Of a DNA stretch of 64,000 bases, positions 44,606 through 53,272 are shown piece after piece. A model generated the notes under the pieces. That model saw only the letters and a program-made list of their open reading frames with translations, ran no database searches and was not told the DNA's origin. Source of the stretch: MGBC163016 sp964469815. GTDB taxonomy: Bacteria > Actinomycetota > Coriobacteriia > Coriobacteriales > Eggerthellaceae. The translations under genes were made by a program, and so were the position numbers. The stretch covers positions 15,278-79,277 of the forward strand of contig CAYXZC010000002.1 in the NCBI GenBank assembly GCA_964469815.1, in the 5' to 3' direction. The first letter of the stretch is position 1. Each line of letters starts with the position of its first letter.

Positions 44606-45409
44606 TCATTTGCCCAAAAGAGCGTTATTGGTGGCAAGCCAACTCTCTATGGTTCCTGTATCAAAGCCTTCTGCGGGATCGATTACGAGCGCATACATCT
44701 CCTCATCGGCAAGAACCGCCTCGAGCGCATCGGTGAGCTGGATCTCTCCCCCAACACCTGGCTTCACATCCTCGAGCAGTTCCATCACCCGCGGAGATAG
44801 GAGATATCGCCCGAACACGGCAAGATTGGTAGGCGCATCCTCGAGCGCTGGCTTCTCGACGAGCTTGTCGATCTTCCATACACCGGGCTCGACCTCCTTG
44901 CCGGATATTATTCCGAAACGGCTGACCTCATCATCGGGAACGGGCATCACCGCGATAACGGATGCCCCACCATGAGCATCGGAGATCTTCTGCATAGCGG
45001 GAAGCATCCCGTTGTTCGGAACGAGAACATCACCGAGAAGAACATAGAACGCATCGCCTGCGGCTGCCTCCTTCGCGCAAAGAACGGCATGCCCTAACCC
45101 GAGCGCTTCTTCCTGGTAAACGAACTCGACCGGAAGGCTGCCCACATGCTCCACCGCATCGGCATACTTATCCTTCCCGCGCTCGCGAAGCAGCGCGACA
45201 AGATCGGGATCGGGAGCGAAGTGATCCTCTATGGCCTTCTTGCTCCGCGAATTGACGATGACGACCCCATCTGCATCGGAAGCCAAACCCTCTTCCACCA
45301 CATATTGAATAGCAGGCCTGTCTCCGACGAGCAGCATCTCTTTGGGAACAGCCTTCGTTGCAGGAAGAAAGCGGGTTCCAAGCCCCGCTGCAGGTATGAT
45401 CGCCTTCAT
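44606..45409 (-). CDS. galU: UTP-glucose-1-phosphate uridylyltransferase
   Basis: 267 residues. AIIPAAGLGTRFLPATKAVPKEMLLVGDRPAIQ is the nucleotide-binding signature with the catalytic arginine and lysine; VLLGDVLVP and EVEPGVWKIDKLVEKP are the later motifs. Makes UDP-glucose for cell-surface glycans. AGGA lies six bases before ATG at 45409. Slightly shorter than the 290-residue norm. Neighbours give no pathway link. Confidence 0.95.
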   Translation of the reverse strand: MKAIIPAAGLGTRFLPATKAVPKEMLLVGDRPAIQYVVEEGLASDADGVVIVNSRSKKAIEDHFAPDPDLVALLRERGKDKYADAVEHVGSLPVEFVYQEEALGLGHAVLCAKEAAAGDAFYVLLGDVLVPNNGMLPAMQKISDAHGGASVIAVMPVPDDEVSRFGIISGKEVEPGVWKIDKLVEKPALEDAPTNLAVFGRYLLSPRVMELLEDVKPGVGGEIQLTDALEAVLADEEMYALVIDPAEGFDTGTIESWLATNNALLGK

Positions 45410-45496
45410 TCGGTGTCCTAACTCTTGATGTATTCTTGATGTATGAAAGAAACTCTTTCCGGATTATACCTTGAGTCGTATCACTAGTCGCCGTGT

Positions 45497-45537
45497 GACA
45501 AGCGTGTAACAAGCGGACGTATAACTTGTCACGTTTA
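45497..45537. repeat. Imperfect palindrome with a recurring core
   Basis: GTGACAAG at 45497-45504 pairs with CTTGTCAC at about 45530-45537. The segment GGACGTATAACTTGTCACG recurs with one change (GGACGTATAGCTTGTCACG) at 48859-48877, upstream of htpG. A second small repeat family. Confidence 0.55.
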
Positions 45538-45549
45538 AGAGCCCATTGC

Positions 45550-46353
45550 CTACCAGGTGCGCGAAGCCATCGCACGGAATTGCGCAACGGTGGAAACATG
45601 CGAGTTCAGACCGCCATCGACCGTTACCACCTGACCTGTGAAGTAAGAGCTCTCATCGGCGGCCAGATATACGCACATCGCAGCGATATCCTCGGGCTTG
45701 CCGTAACGCGTGACCTCGATGTTGTCCAGGAAGATATCCTTCAGCGCCTGCGGCACCTTCGCCTCGTTCTGAGGTGTGACGATGAGCCCGGGGCGAACGC
45801 AATTGCATCGGATGTTCTGCTTTCCATACTGAAGGGCGGTGTACTGCGTAAGCATATCCACACCGGCTTTCGCGCACGCATAAGCAGTCGATCCGAGATC
45901 GCCACCGCAAGAGGCCATGGAGCCGATGTTGATGATCGATCCTGCCTGCTGCTCCATCATGTAAGGAAGCACTGTCTTTATGCAATAGAAGGTGGAGCGC
46001 ACATCGCTTGCGAACACGGCATCCCATTCCTCGAGGGATATCTCATCCACACGGCCATCCTTGAGCGCCATCCCCGCAGCATTGTTCACGAGCACATCTA
46101 TCCTGCCCCAACGATCCTTGGTCACAGTGAAAAGAGCATCGACAGTGCTAGGCTCGGTGATGTCGAATTTCTGGAACACCGCCTCACCACCAGCTGATGC
46201 TATGGAATCCACGACAGCTTGTCCGCGCTCCTCGTTTCGGCCGCACACGACGACCTTGGCTCCCTCTTCGCCGAACATCCGCGCTATACCGGCTCCGATC
46301 CCGCTGGTAGAGCCCGTAACTATGGCAACTTTGCCTTTCAAACGATCCATCAT
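45550..46353 (-). CDS. SDR-family oxidoreductase
   Basis: 267 residues. KVAIVTGSTSGIGAGIARMFG is the NAD(P) loop, VLVNNAAGM the NNAG-type motif, INIGSMASCGG contains the catalytic Ser, and STAYACAKAGVDML the YxxxK pair. The end ASSYFTGQVVTVDGGLNSH is typical of classical SDRs close to FabG and sugar or steroid dehydrogenases. Substrate not predictable. AAAGGATCG precedes the double ATG. Confidence 0.88.
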   Translation of the reverse strand: MMDRLKGKVAIVTGSTSGIGAGIARMFGEEGAKVVVCGRNEERGQAVVDSIASAGGEAVFQKFDITEPSTVDALFTVTKDRWGRIDVLVNNAAGMALKDGRVDEISLEEWDAVFASDVRSTFYCIKTVLPYMMEQQAGSIINIGSMASCGGDLGSTAYACAKAGVDMLTQYTALQYGKQNIRCNCVRPGLIVTPQNEAKVPQALKDIFLDNIEVTRYGKPEDIAAMCVYLAADESSYFTGQVVTVDGGLNSHVSTVAQFRAMASRTW

Positions 46354-46514
46354 CGATCCTTTCCACTTGTTTCAGACGAATATGTAGATTCTAAACCTCT
46401 GTGGCAGCTTAGTAGAAGAGGTCGAAGCGAACGGCAGATAACGCGCATAGGCAAAGCGAGATAGGGGCGCATCACGGCTTCCTTTCCTCATGTTCCGCAA
46501 GCTCGATAAAACCA

Positions 46515-46540
46515 AAAAAGGCGGCTGAAACAGCCGCCTT
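46515..46540 (-). terminator. Terminator of htpG
   Basis: AAGGCGGCTG (46518-46527), loop AAA, CAGCCGCCTT (46531-46540). On the minus strand the stem is followed by TTTT, so it ends htpG just after its stop. Confidence 0.88.
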
Positions 46541-46566
46541 GATCGGATATTCATACTGCAGTTGGA

Positions 46567-48516
46567 CTACACCATCAACTTCGATACCTGCTGGGCGAAT
46601 TCCAGCGGATCATCCACCGGGAGACCTTCGACCAAAAGCGCCTGGTTGTACAGGATCTTCGTGTAATCCTTGACCTTATCGGAATCTCCGGCCTCATTCG
46701 CGCTCTTCAGCACCTCGAAGATCGGATGCTTGTCGTTGACCTCGAGCACCACATGCGCCTCGGGAGCGCCCTCTGCTCCACCCGGTTGATGCTTGAACAT
46801 CTGCGCCATCTGAAGGGAAACCGTGCCTTCTGTAGTCAGCACCACCGGAGCATCGGTCAGACGCGTGGATACTACGACCTTCTCGACATCACCATCGAGC
46901 GCATCGCGCATCGCATCGAAGAGTCCTGAGTTCTCCTCGGTCGCTTTTGCTGCCTGCTCCTTCTCCTCATCGGTGGTAAGACCCAAGTCCTCACCGGCAA
47001 CGTTCTTGAGCTCATAGGTCTGCACTTCCTCATCGGTGTTCTCGCTTGAGGACAACGCGTAATCGTGAAGAGCCATCATGCAGAACTCATCGACATCCTC
47101 ATCGCAAAGGAGCACATCATATCCCTTTGCGAGCACTGTCGTAACGATCGGCATCTGTGCCAAACGCTCACGGGAATCTCCTGCTGCAAAATAGATCGCT
47201 TTGGAATCCTCAGGCGCATCGTTGATGTATTCATCGAGCGTGATCATCTTCTGTTGCTTTGCCGAGTAGAACATGAGCAGATCGGCAAGGGTATCCTTGG
47301 CCATACCGTAGCTCGCATACACTCCGTATTTGAGCGTGCGGCCGAATTCCTTGAAGAACTTCTCATAAGTCTCACGATCGTCGGAGAGCATGCCGGCAAG
47401 CTCGCTCTTGATCTTCTTCTCAAGACGACGCGCGATGGCACGCAGCTGCGAATTGTGCTGCAGGGTCTCACGGGAGATATTGAGCGTAAGGTCGGCCGAA
47501 TCAACAACGCCACGCATGAAGTTGAAATAATCCGGAACGAGCTCTTCGCACTTGTCCATGATGAGAACACCCGAACTGTAGAGCGCAAGACCCTTCTTGT
47601 AGTCCTTCGACCACATATCATAAGGCGCATGTCCCGGCACGAACATCAACGCATCATAGGTCAGCGTACCTTCTGCATGCAGGCTTATCGTACGGATCGG
47701 ATCCTCGAAATCGTGGAAGTCGGTCTTGTAGAACTCGTTGTATTCCTCTTGGGTGACCTCGCTCTTCTTGCGCTTCCAGATGGGAATCATCGAATTGATC
47801 GTTTCGATCTCAACGTAGTTCTCGAATTCGGGCTTGTAGTCATCGCCGGCATCGTCAGGCTTCGGGAGCTGACGGGATTTCGTTACCTCCATCTGGATGG
47901 GATAGCGGACATAGTTGCTGTAGCGCTTGATCAGGTTGCGAAGCGTGGATTCACTTGCGAAGCTATCGTAGCGCTCCTCATCGGTGTTGTCCTTCAGATA
48001 GACGATGACATCCGTGCCATGCTCTGCACGTTCGGCAGGCTCGATAGTGTAGCCATCGATCCCGTTGGACTCCCAAGCCCAAGCCTCTTCCGATCCATAG
48101 GCACGAGACACGACACGCACCTTCTTGCCCACCATGAATGCCGAATAGAAGCCAACGCCGAACTGACCGATGATGTCAACATCCGAAACCTCTTCGCCAT
48201 CCGCGTTCTCTGCTTTGAACTCGAACGAATCGGAATGGGCGATGGTACCAAGGTTCTTGTCCAGTTCATCCTTATCCATGCCAAGGCCGTTATCGGAAAC
48301 GGTAACAGTCTTCTCGTCCTCGTCATAGCCCACCGTTATGGCTAGATCGGCTCGGTTGATCTTCACAGAATCGTCGACGAGGCTGCGGAAATACAGCTTA
48401 TCGACCGCGTCTGACGCGTTGGATATGAGCTCGCGAAGGAATATCTCGCGATTCGTGTAGATGGAGTTGATCATAAGGTCGAGCAATTTCTTGCTCTCTG
48501 TCTTAAATTTCCTCAT
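46567..48516 (-). CDS. htpG: Chaperone HtpG (Hsp90)
   Basis: 649 residues. The N-terminal ATPase has TNREIFLRELISNASDA, DNGLGMDKDELDKNLGTIAHSD and IIGQFGVGFYSAFMV, all Hsp90 signatures. Middle-domain motifs include LYSSGVLIMDKCEELVPDYFNFMRGVVDS and LNISRETLQ. The C-terminal dimerisation domain is normal and lacks a cytosolic MEEVD, as expected. An AAGAGAGA lies close to the ATG. A degenerate CIRCE lies 212 bases upstream (48728-48754). Confidence 0.96.
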   Translation of the reverse strand: MRKFKTESKKLLDLMINSIYTNREIFLRELISNASDAVDKLYFRSLVDDSVKINRADLAITVGYDEDEKTVTVSDNGLGMDKDELDKNLGTIAHSDSFEFKAENADGEEVSDVDIIGQFGVGFYSAFMVGKKVRVVSRAYGSEEAWAWESNGIDGYTIEPAERAEHGTDVIVYLKDNTDEERYDSFASESTLRNLIKRYSNYVRYPIQMEVTKSRQLPKPDDAGDDYKPEFENYVEIETINSMIPIWKRKKSEVTQEEYNEFYKTDFHDFEDPIRTISLHAEGTLTYDALMFVPGHAPYDMWSKDYKKGLALYSSGVLIMDKCEELVPDYFNFMRGVVDSADLTLNISRETLQHNSQLRAIARRLEKKIKSELAGMLSDDRETYEKFFKEFGRTLKYGVYASYGMAKDTLADLLMFYSAKQQKMITLDEYINDAPEDSKAIYFAAGDSRERLAQMPIVTTVLAKGYDVLLCDEDVDEFCMMALHDYALSSSENTDEEVQTYELKNVAGEDLGLTTDEEKEQAAKATEENSGLFDAMRDALDGDVEKVVVSTRLTDAPVVLTTEGTVSLQMAQMFKHQPGGAEGAPEAHVVLEVNDKHPIFEVLKSANEAGDSDKVKDYTKILYNQALLVEGLPVDDPLEFAQQVSKLMV

Positions 48517-48727
48517 TGATGGATCTCTCTTTCTTCTGAGCTTCGGTTATGCGGACGCCGCTTGAACGCTTACGATACGTTTTCTCCCATGCTTTATACT
48601 CCGAATGGCCGATCCTATTGCATAGATGGATGCATCTGTTTTCCGCATGTTACATTCACGGATAGAAACAGTGAAAACCGCCAACCATGCAATTCAAGCC
48701 GGTCAAATCCACTCTCTTAATCGTGTT

Positions 48728-48754
48728 TTAGCAGTCGCCCACTTTGATTGCTAA
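48728..48754. promoter_or_regulatory. Degenerate CIRCE-like site upstream of htpG
   Basis: TTAGCAGTC-N9-GATTGCTAA: the arms match the CIRCE consensus at 16 of 18 positions with the correct nine-base spacing. It is 212 bases from the htpG start, further than the clpC operator, so function is uncertain. Confidence 0.5.
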
Positions 48755-48896
48755 TTGGATATTCTACTCCTAGCACTGATGATGTCAAGGGAGTATGACG
48801 ATTTTCTTATAGATAATCTAAGTCTTTCAATGTGAGATTTTCGCTAAGCGCGATAAACGGACGTATAGCTTGTCACGCATATTCGAATAGCGGGTA

Positions 48897-49081
48897 GTGG
48901 CAGGATCCATCCTGTCACGTGTGGGCGGTTAAAACCGCCCACTACGCGGTGAACATGGTAATGTATCAGGATGATGCGTAGCAGCAGGATCACATCCTGC
49001 TGCATGGGGGCGATCAAGACCGCCACCCACTACGCGGTGTGCTCACAGGTTGATGTGTAGTGGCAGGTTTTAACCTGCCAC
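48897..49081. repeat. REP-like palindrome cluster C (four to five units)
   Basis: Units: GTGGCAGGAT..ATCCTGTCAC (48897-48918), GTGGGCGGT..ACCGCCCAC (48921-48942), GCAGCAGGAT..ATCCTGCTGC (48981-49003), an imperfect GGGGGCG...CGCCACCC (49006-49028), and GTGGCAGGT..ACCTGCCAC (49060-49081). They fill most of the 700-base gap between htpG and the MFS gene. A further decayed unit (49195-49217) lies at the MFS stop. Confidence 0.75.
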
Positions 49082-49098
49082 ATGAGGGCGATCAAGAC

Positions 49099-49122
49099 AA
49101 TAAAAGCAAAGCCGAAGGCTTT
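49099..49122 (-). terminator. Terminator of the MFS gene
   Basis: On the minus strand AAAGCC-TTC-GGCTTT (49122-49108) is followed by GCTTTTATT, a compact intrinsic terminator about 95 bases after the MFS stop. Confidence 0.7.
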
Positions 49123-49216
49123 ACCATAAGATCGTCATCCTGAGCGAGAGCAAGCGAATGCGCGCGAAGTCGAATGGATCGCCCTCTACACCATGTGGGC
49201 GAATGTGATCCACCCA

Positions 49217-50494
49217 CTACGCTACGATCTTGTAAGTCTCGCCCTTCACATCGCGCTTGATCATCTTCCGGCACAACAGGGCAGTAACAGGGATAGCAAG
49301 GGCAAGGGCACCGCCGACGATGAAGGCGGGTGCATATCCCGACCAATCAAGAATGATCCCCGCAAGAGTAGGCCCTATCGCCAATCCGAACGTGCATCCG
49401 GCATTCATGAGCGTAATTGCCTCGGTCAGTCGCTTTCCCGGAACGGCACGCTCGCATGCACTGTTGCACACGATCAAAAACGGCGCATAGAACAAAGCGG
49501 CCGCGCATGACACCACATACAGGCTTACAACATCATTCACGATAGCCATGAACGCATAAGCGAACCCGATCAGGCATGCGGCGACTATCAGCTGTTTGGA
49601 AGCAGGGGATGTTATGCGAACCATCCCGAACACGAAGCCCATGATTATGGACACAACGGCCGAGAGCATCAGAGCGCCGCTTGCGATGTTAGGGTTTCCT
49701 AGCGCCTCGGCAAACGCCACGACCGTGGTGTCGAACACGCCGAAGAACGACCCTAAGAACAGCATCAATACGAAGAGCACGCAAACAACAGGATAGGCAC
49801 TGAATATCCCTTTTCGCGGCTTCTCATCCCGGTGGGAATCCTGCTCATAGCCCGCACCTTCCTTCATAACAAGAGGCTCTTCGCTCTCCTCGGCTGCGCT
49901 CCATCCCACCTCCGGTTCGCTCGCATGCGAGAGGCATAACAGGATCGAACCGATCAAGAACAGAAGGCCGCCTGCAAGAAGTCCGGCTATTGGAGTTATG
50001 ACGGTTGCCAAGAAGATCGAAAGCGACGGAGAGAACATGAAGCCCACATCATCGATGATTCCTTCATAGGAGAAAACGGTGCGGATATCGGGCGCATCGG
50101 AACCGAGCTGCTTCGTACGGAGAAGATATGTCCAACGCGCTCTTGCCAGCGCCTGGGCGTTAGGCAACGAACCCATCAAAGCGCCCGAGGCGAAGAGCAT
50201 CCACACAGGACCGTGGATGGACACCGCAACGAGCATACCCGTAAGTCCCACCATATTCATCAGAACGAAAACAGGGATCGTCTTCGATTGCCCTCTCTCA
50301 TCGACGAGCTTGCCGATACGGGGCGCAACAAGGAAGATCATTATGGCGATCACAGACGACACAAGCCCAGCGATGAAGAAGGAATAGCCCGACAATGTGA
50401 GCATGGTCACGGTGCCGATGTTCATCATGTAGCCGTAAACGCGCATGAGCAGGCATGCCACATCGAACGGATACGCACGACGCACGGATAGCAC
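49217..50494 (-). CDS. Major facilitator superfamily transporter
   Basis: 425 residues with about twelve membrane helices and a charged central loop (AAEESEEPLVMKEGAGYEQDSHRDEKPRKG) between the halves. Family marks include IGKLVDERGQSK between helices 2 and 3 and FAYAFMAIVNDVVSLYVVSCA. Annotated from the GTG at 50494, which has no ribosome site. In frame upstream, an AAAGGAGG lies eight bases before an ATC codon at about 50530, and the intervening codons (ISAINPSVYKKVLSV) look like an MFS N-terminus. The true start may therefore be non-canonical. Substrate unknown. Confidence 0.85.
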   Translation of the reverse strand: MLSVRRAYPFDVACLLMRVYGYMMNIGTVTMLTLSGYSFFIAGLVSSVIAIMIFLVAPRIGKLVDERGQSKTIPVFVLMNMVGLTGMLVAVSIHGPVWMLFASGALMGSLPNAQALARARWTYLLRTKQLGSDAPDIRTVFSYEGIIDDVGFMFSPSLSIFLATVITPIAGLLAGGLLFLIGSILLCLSHASEPEVGWSAAEESEEPLVMKEGAGYEQDSHRDEKPRKGIFSAYPVVCVLFVLMLFLGSFFGVFDTTVVAFAEALGNPNIASGALMLSAVVSIIMGFVFGMVRITSPASKQLIVAACLIGFAYAFMAIVNDVVSLYVVSCAAALFYAPFLIVCNSACERAVPGKRLTEAITLMNAGCTFGLAIGPTLAGIILDWSGYAPAFIVGGALALAIPVTALLCRKMIKRDVKGETYKIVA

Positions 50495-50608
50495 TTTCTT
50501 ATATACGCTGGGGTTGATAGCTGAGATCTCGATCGCCTCCTTTCGCCCTACCGATTATAGGTGAATGGAAAGAGCTTCGAAGTCGCATTATGAGACAACA
50601 ATAAGGTA

Positions 50609-50637
50609 TTGACTTTTAATAGACTATGTCTTATATT
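50609..50637 (+). promoter_or_regulatory. Strong sigma-70-like promoter without an adjacent gene
   Basis: TTGACT (50609-50614), 17-base spacer, TATATT (50632-50637). Five of six bases match the consensus in each hexamer and the spacing is ideal. Transcription would start near 50644. Confidence 0.7.
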
Positions 50638-50643
50638 AAACGC

Positions 50644-50697
50644 GGTCTGAAACACGGAAAGAACCCGCTCTCCCCTTGGGCGGGTTCTCTTCTTCTC
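50644..50697 (+). ncRNA. Predicted short sRNA or leader transcript
   Basis: Runs from the predicted start to a terminator in which GAACCCGC (50661-50668) pairs with GCGGGTTC (50680-50687), followed by a pyrimidine tail TCTTCTTCTC. About 54 bases with no ORF. It may be a free sRNA or an attenuated leader for the operon at 50908. Confidence 0.5.
50661..50697 (+). terminator. Intrinsic terminator of the predicted sRNA
   Basis: GAACCCGC/GCGGGTTC stem with an eleven-base loop and a T/C-rich tail. Confidence 0.7.
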
Positions 50698-50710
50698 AAA
50701 TGGTGTCACG

Positions 50711-50850
50711 AACCCAAAGGGACGGGGATATTGGGTCGCTTAGCTATGGCAAACCCAAAGGGACGGGGATATTGGGTCGCTTAGCTATTTTCAATATGAG
50801 TAGATACTAGCTATTAGCTAAGCGACCCAATATCCCCGTCCCTTTGGGTT
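50711..50850. repeat. 36-base repeat, two direct copies and one inverted copy
   Basis: Identical 36-base units at 50711-50746 and 50752-50787, and an exact inverted copy at 50815-50850. Each unit starts AACCCAAAGGGACGGGGATA and ends CGCTTAGCTA; ACCCAA and TTGGGT inside each unit form a short hairpin. This layout resembles REP/BIME elements mobilised by Y1-type (RAYT) transposases. No transposase is in the window. Confidence 0.85.
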
Positions 50851-50907
50851 CCATTGCGCTATAATCAACCGCTAAAACATCTACGAGAAGGATCGCGGTA
50901 GAACATC

Positions 50908-51333
50908 ATGGGCAATTTCCTGAACAACCTGAACGAAAAACTGAATAACTTCATGGTGGGACGAAACGGATCGGATAAGCTCGCGCGTTGGAGCCTTGGC
51001 ATCGCCATAGTGCTTGCCTGTGTGAACATATTCCTGCCGAACATCATCTGCTCGATCCTGAGCTATGCGCTCTTGTTCTATTGCATCTTCCGCATGTTCT
51101 CGAAGAACATCACAGCCCGGCAAGAAGAGAACGAGAAGTTCGAGAACCTCTTCAACCGGAATGGGAACAGGAATAAGAACAGCAACCGCTCCAACACTGC
51201 AAAGAAGAGCACATCCTCCACCATCTACTTCAAATGCGATGAATGCGGACAGTCGCTCTCGGTTCCAAAGGGCAAAGGGACGCTCAAAGTGACTTGTCCA
51301 AAATGCAAGCATCAGACCACGATAAGGTCATAG
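50908..51333 (+). CDS. Small membrane protein with C-terminal zinc ribbon
   Basis: 141 residues. Two closely spaced membrane helices (LGIAIVLACVNIFLPNII, ILSYALLFYCIFRMF) are followed by an Asn/Arg/Ser-rich linker and a zinc ribbon YFKCDECGQSLSVPKGKGTLKVTCPKCKHQT with two CxxC knuckles. The ribbon resembles those of GTPase- and chaperone-associated small proteins. A TATAAT box at 50860-50865 lies upstream. It is the first gene of an operon with DUF5685, DnaJ-like and DnaK genes and may be a membrane adaptor; that is inference. Confidence 0.8.
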   Translation: MGNFLNNLNEKLNNFMVGRNGSDKLARWSLGIAIVLACVNIFLPNIICSILSYALLFYCIFRMFSKNITARQEENEKFENLFNRNGNRNKNSNRSNTAKKSTSSTIYFKCDECGQSLSVPKGKGTLKVTCPKCKHQTTIRS

Positions 51334-51402
51334 ATTGAATCCATCGACCGCCATCCTTCCATCGAAGATCCGCCATAGCAAACCTTAGGACGGAAAAGCG
51401 TC

Positions 51403-52236
51403 ATGTTCGGCATAGCCATCGCCAGGCTCGACAAGATAACCGAAGAGGAAAAACGCCGCTACCAAGCACTCTATTGCGGCCTATGCAAGGCTTTGAAGCA
51501 GCGCTATGGACAGGTGAGCCGGCTATCGCTCAGCTATGATCTCGTGTTCTTGGCGATGTTCTTCGATTCGCTATACGAGCCTACAGAAGATACCGGCACA
51601 TTTCGATGCATCTCCCATCCCACCAAGCCGGTGCCCTACTCCATTTCCGAATACACCGACTATGCTGCAGACCTCTCCGTAGCGCTTGCCTACCATAAAT
51701 GCCTGGATGATGTGAATGACGACGATTCCGCGAAAGCCAAAACGGCCTCGAAGCTGCTTGCGGCATCCTATGCGAAAGCGATGGAGCGCATACCGGGAAA
51801 ATGCGAGGCCATAGAACGCTCTATGGCCAGAATACGGATGATAGAGGCCGATCCCGCCGCATCGCTCGATGCCGCATCCATCGAATTCGGCAGCCTGATG
51901 GCGAAGCTCTTCACCCCAAACGATGATATCTGGCACGATACCCTTGAAGGCTTCGGGGATCATCTAGGCCGCTTCGTATACCTGATGGATGCCGCTGTCG
52001 ACCTCGATCAGGATCGCAAGAGCGGCTCGTACAACCCCTTCGCAAACCTTGAGCTCAGTGTGGACGATATGCGCACGATCCTTCAAAACGTCATCGGGCA
52101 AGCATCCATATACTTCGAACGCCTTCCCCTTGTGCAGGATGCGCACCTGATGCAATGCGTCCTCTATTCTGGAGTTTGGCTGAAATTCAACCAAACCTAT
52201 GAAAAGACGGCGAAAACAGACGATAAACATTCATAA
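51403..52236 (+). CDS. DUF5685 family protein
   Basis: 277 residues. The N-terminus YQALYCGLCKALKQRYGQVSRLSLSYDLVFLAMF, with the CGLC pair, and the FGDHLGRFVYLMDAAVDLDQDRKSGSYNPF block match DUF5685, a mostly helical family of unknown function that is often linked to DnaJ-like genes in Gram-positive anaerobes. The gene lies between the zinc-ribbon protein and the DnaJ-like protein with short gaps, so it belongs to the same operon. Residues such as DDVNDD and DLDQDRK suggest metal or phosphate binding, but this is not shown. Confidence 0.85.
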   Translation: MFGIAIARLDKITEEEKRRYQALYCGLCKALKQRYGQVSRLSLSYDLVFLAMFFDSLYEPTEDTGTFRCISHPTKPVPYSISEYTDYAADLSVALAYHKCLDDVNDDDSAKAKTASKLLAASYAKAMERIPGKCEAIERSMARIRMIEADPAASLDAASIEFGSLMAKLFTPNDDIWHDTLEGFGDHLGRFVYLMDAAVDLDQDRKSGSYNPFANLELSVDDMRTILQNVIGQASIYFERLPLVQDAHLMQCVLYSGVWLKFNQTYEKTAKTDDKHS

Positions 52237-52271
52237 TGTACCAATGAGAAAAGCGAGACATTAAGCAGGCA

Positions 52272-53135
52272 ATGGACGAGAACCCCTACGACATACTCGG
52301 AGTATCGCACGATGCATCACCTGACGAGGTGAAGAAGGCGTATCGCAAGAAAGCTAGAGAGAACCATCCGGACTTGAACCCCAACGACCCGGATGCTGAA
52401 GATCGCATGAACAAGATCAACGAGGCTTACGAGCGCATCACGAACCCTGAGAAGTTCGCGGCCTCCGATGCTCGCAAGCGCGGATACGGCGCGCCATATT
52501 CACCCGGCTACAATGGATACAGCAATCCCAACTCCTCTGCAGGTGGAAGCAGTCAGACCACGGGCGGTTCGGGACAAGGCTATTACAACCCGTTCGGATA
52601 CAGCACATCGGGGGGCGCGGGCGCACAAGGCGGTGCCGGCGCAGGCGGACAAGGCGGCCAGAACCCATATGGGTGGACCACCATCAACTTCGATGATTTC
52701 TTCGGCAACGGATGGGGACAGGCACAAGGCCCCATCCATCCCGAAGCTTCGGCCGCAGATTCGCCCGAGATGCGCCAAGCCATCCTGAACATAAACGCGA
52801 ACAACTTCAAAGCTGCCATCGATATCCTGCAGAATATCCCGTCCACAGGCAGGAATGGCAGATGGTACTACATATTCGCCATCGCGAACAACGGGGCAGG
52901 CAACACGGTCGCAGCTCACGACAACATACGTCGCGCACGCCAGTTCGAGCCTAACAACCCCGATTACATTCGCGCGGAGAACCAATTCAACCGGCGAGCA
53001 CAGACCTACACCCAAACGGGAGAAGGCAGAGGGTTCACGAGCTTCGGCATCGACCCGAACTGGCTCTGCTGCTGCATCTGTCTTGGCCCGTCGCTCTGTT
53101 CGTACTTCACGCGCTTCTGCATGTACGGATTCTGA
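52272..53135 (+). CDS. DnaJ-domain protein with cysteine-rich C-terminus
   Basis: 287 residues. The J domain is intact at the N-terminus (NPYDILGVSHDASPDEVKKAYRKKARENHPDLN) and includes the HPD motif. A Gly/Asn/Ala-rich linker (about residues 75-150) is followed by a TPR-like helical part (MRQAILNINANNFKAAIDILQNI). The end NWLCCCICLGPSLCSYFTRFC is cysteine-rich, which is unusual and may bind metal or membrane. It lacks the CxxCxGxG zinc domain of true DnaJ. It lies directly before a DnaK gene, its probable partner. Confidence 0.88.
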   Translation: MDENPYDILGVSHDASPDEVKKAYRKKARENHPDLNPNDPDAEDRMNKINEAYERITNPEKFAASDARKRGYGAPYSPGYNGYSNPNSSAGGSSQTTGGSGQGYYNPFGYSTSGGAGAQGGAGAGGQGGQNPYGWTTINFDDFFGNGWGQAQGPIHPEASAADSPEMRQAILNINANNFKAAIDILQNIPSTGRNGRWYYIFAIANNGAGNTVAAHDNIRRARQFEPNNPDYIRAENQFNRRAQTYTQTGEGRGFTSFGIDPNWLCCCICLGPSLCSYFTRFCMYGF

Positions 53136-53272
53136 TGCACAGCAGGTTACGAACGTGATACAAGTCGCGAATGCCTATCCTTCCTCGATGGATCCGGTAT
53201 AAAAGCATGCTTGAACAAGAACACGGCAACTAGCCCAAAAAGATAGAAGAATCGAACGAACAAGGGGAATGC

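Noticed and set aside
45420..45549. tRNA gene in the galU-SDR gap
   Set aside because: The palindrome there does not fold into a cloverleaf and no T-arm consensus is present; no tRNA was found anywhere in the window.
47065..48345. Long plus-strand open frame of 426 codons
   Set aside because: It is fully antisense to htpG, lacks a ribosome site and gives a composition typical of shadow frames.
48897..49081. CRISPR-like array
   Set aside because: The units are palindromes with differing stems and irregular spacing, there are no uniform spacers, and no cas genes are present.
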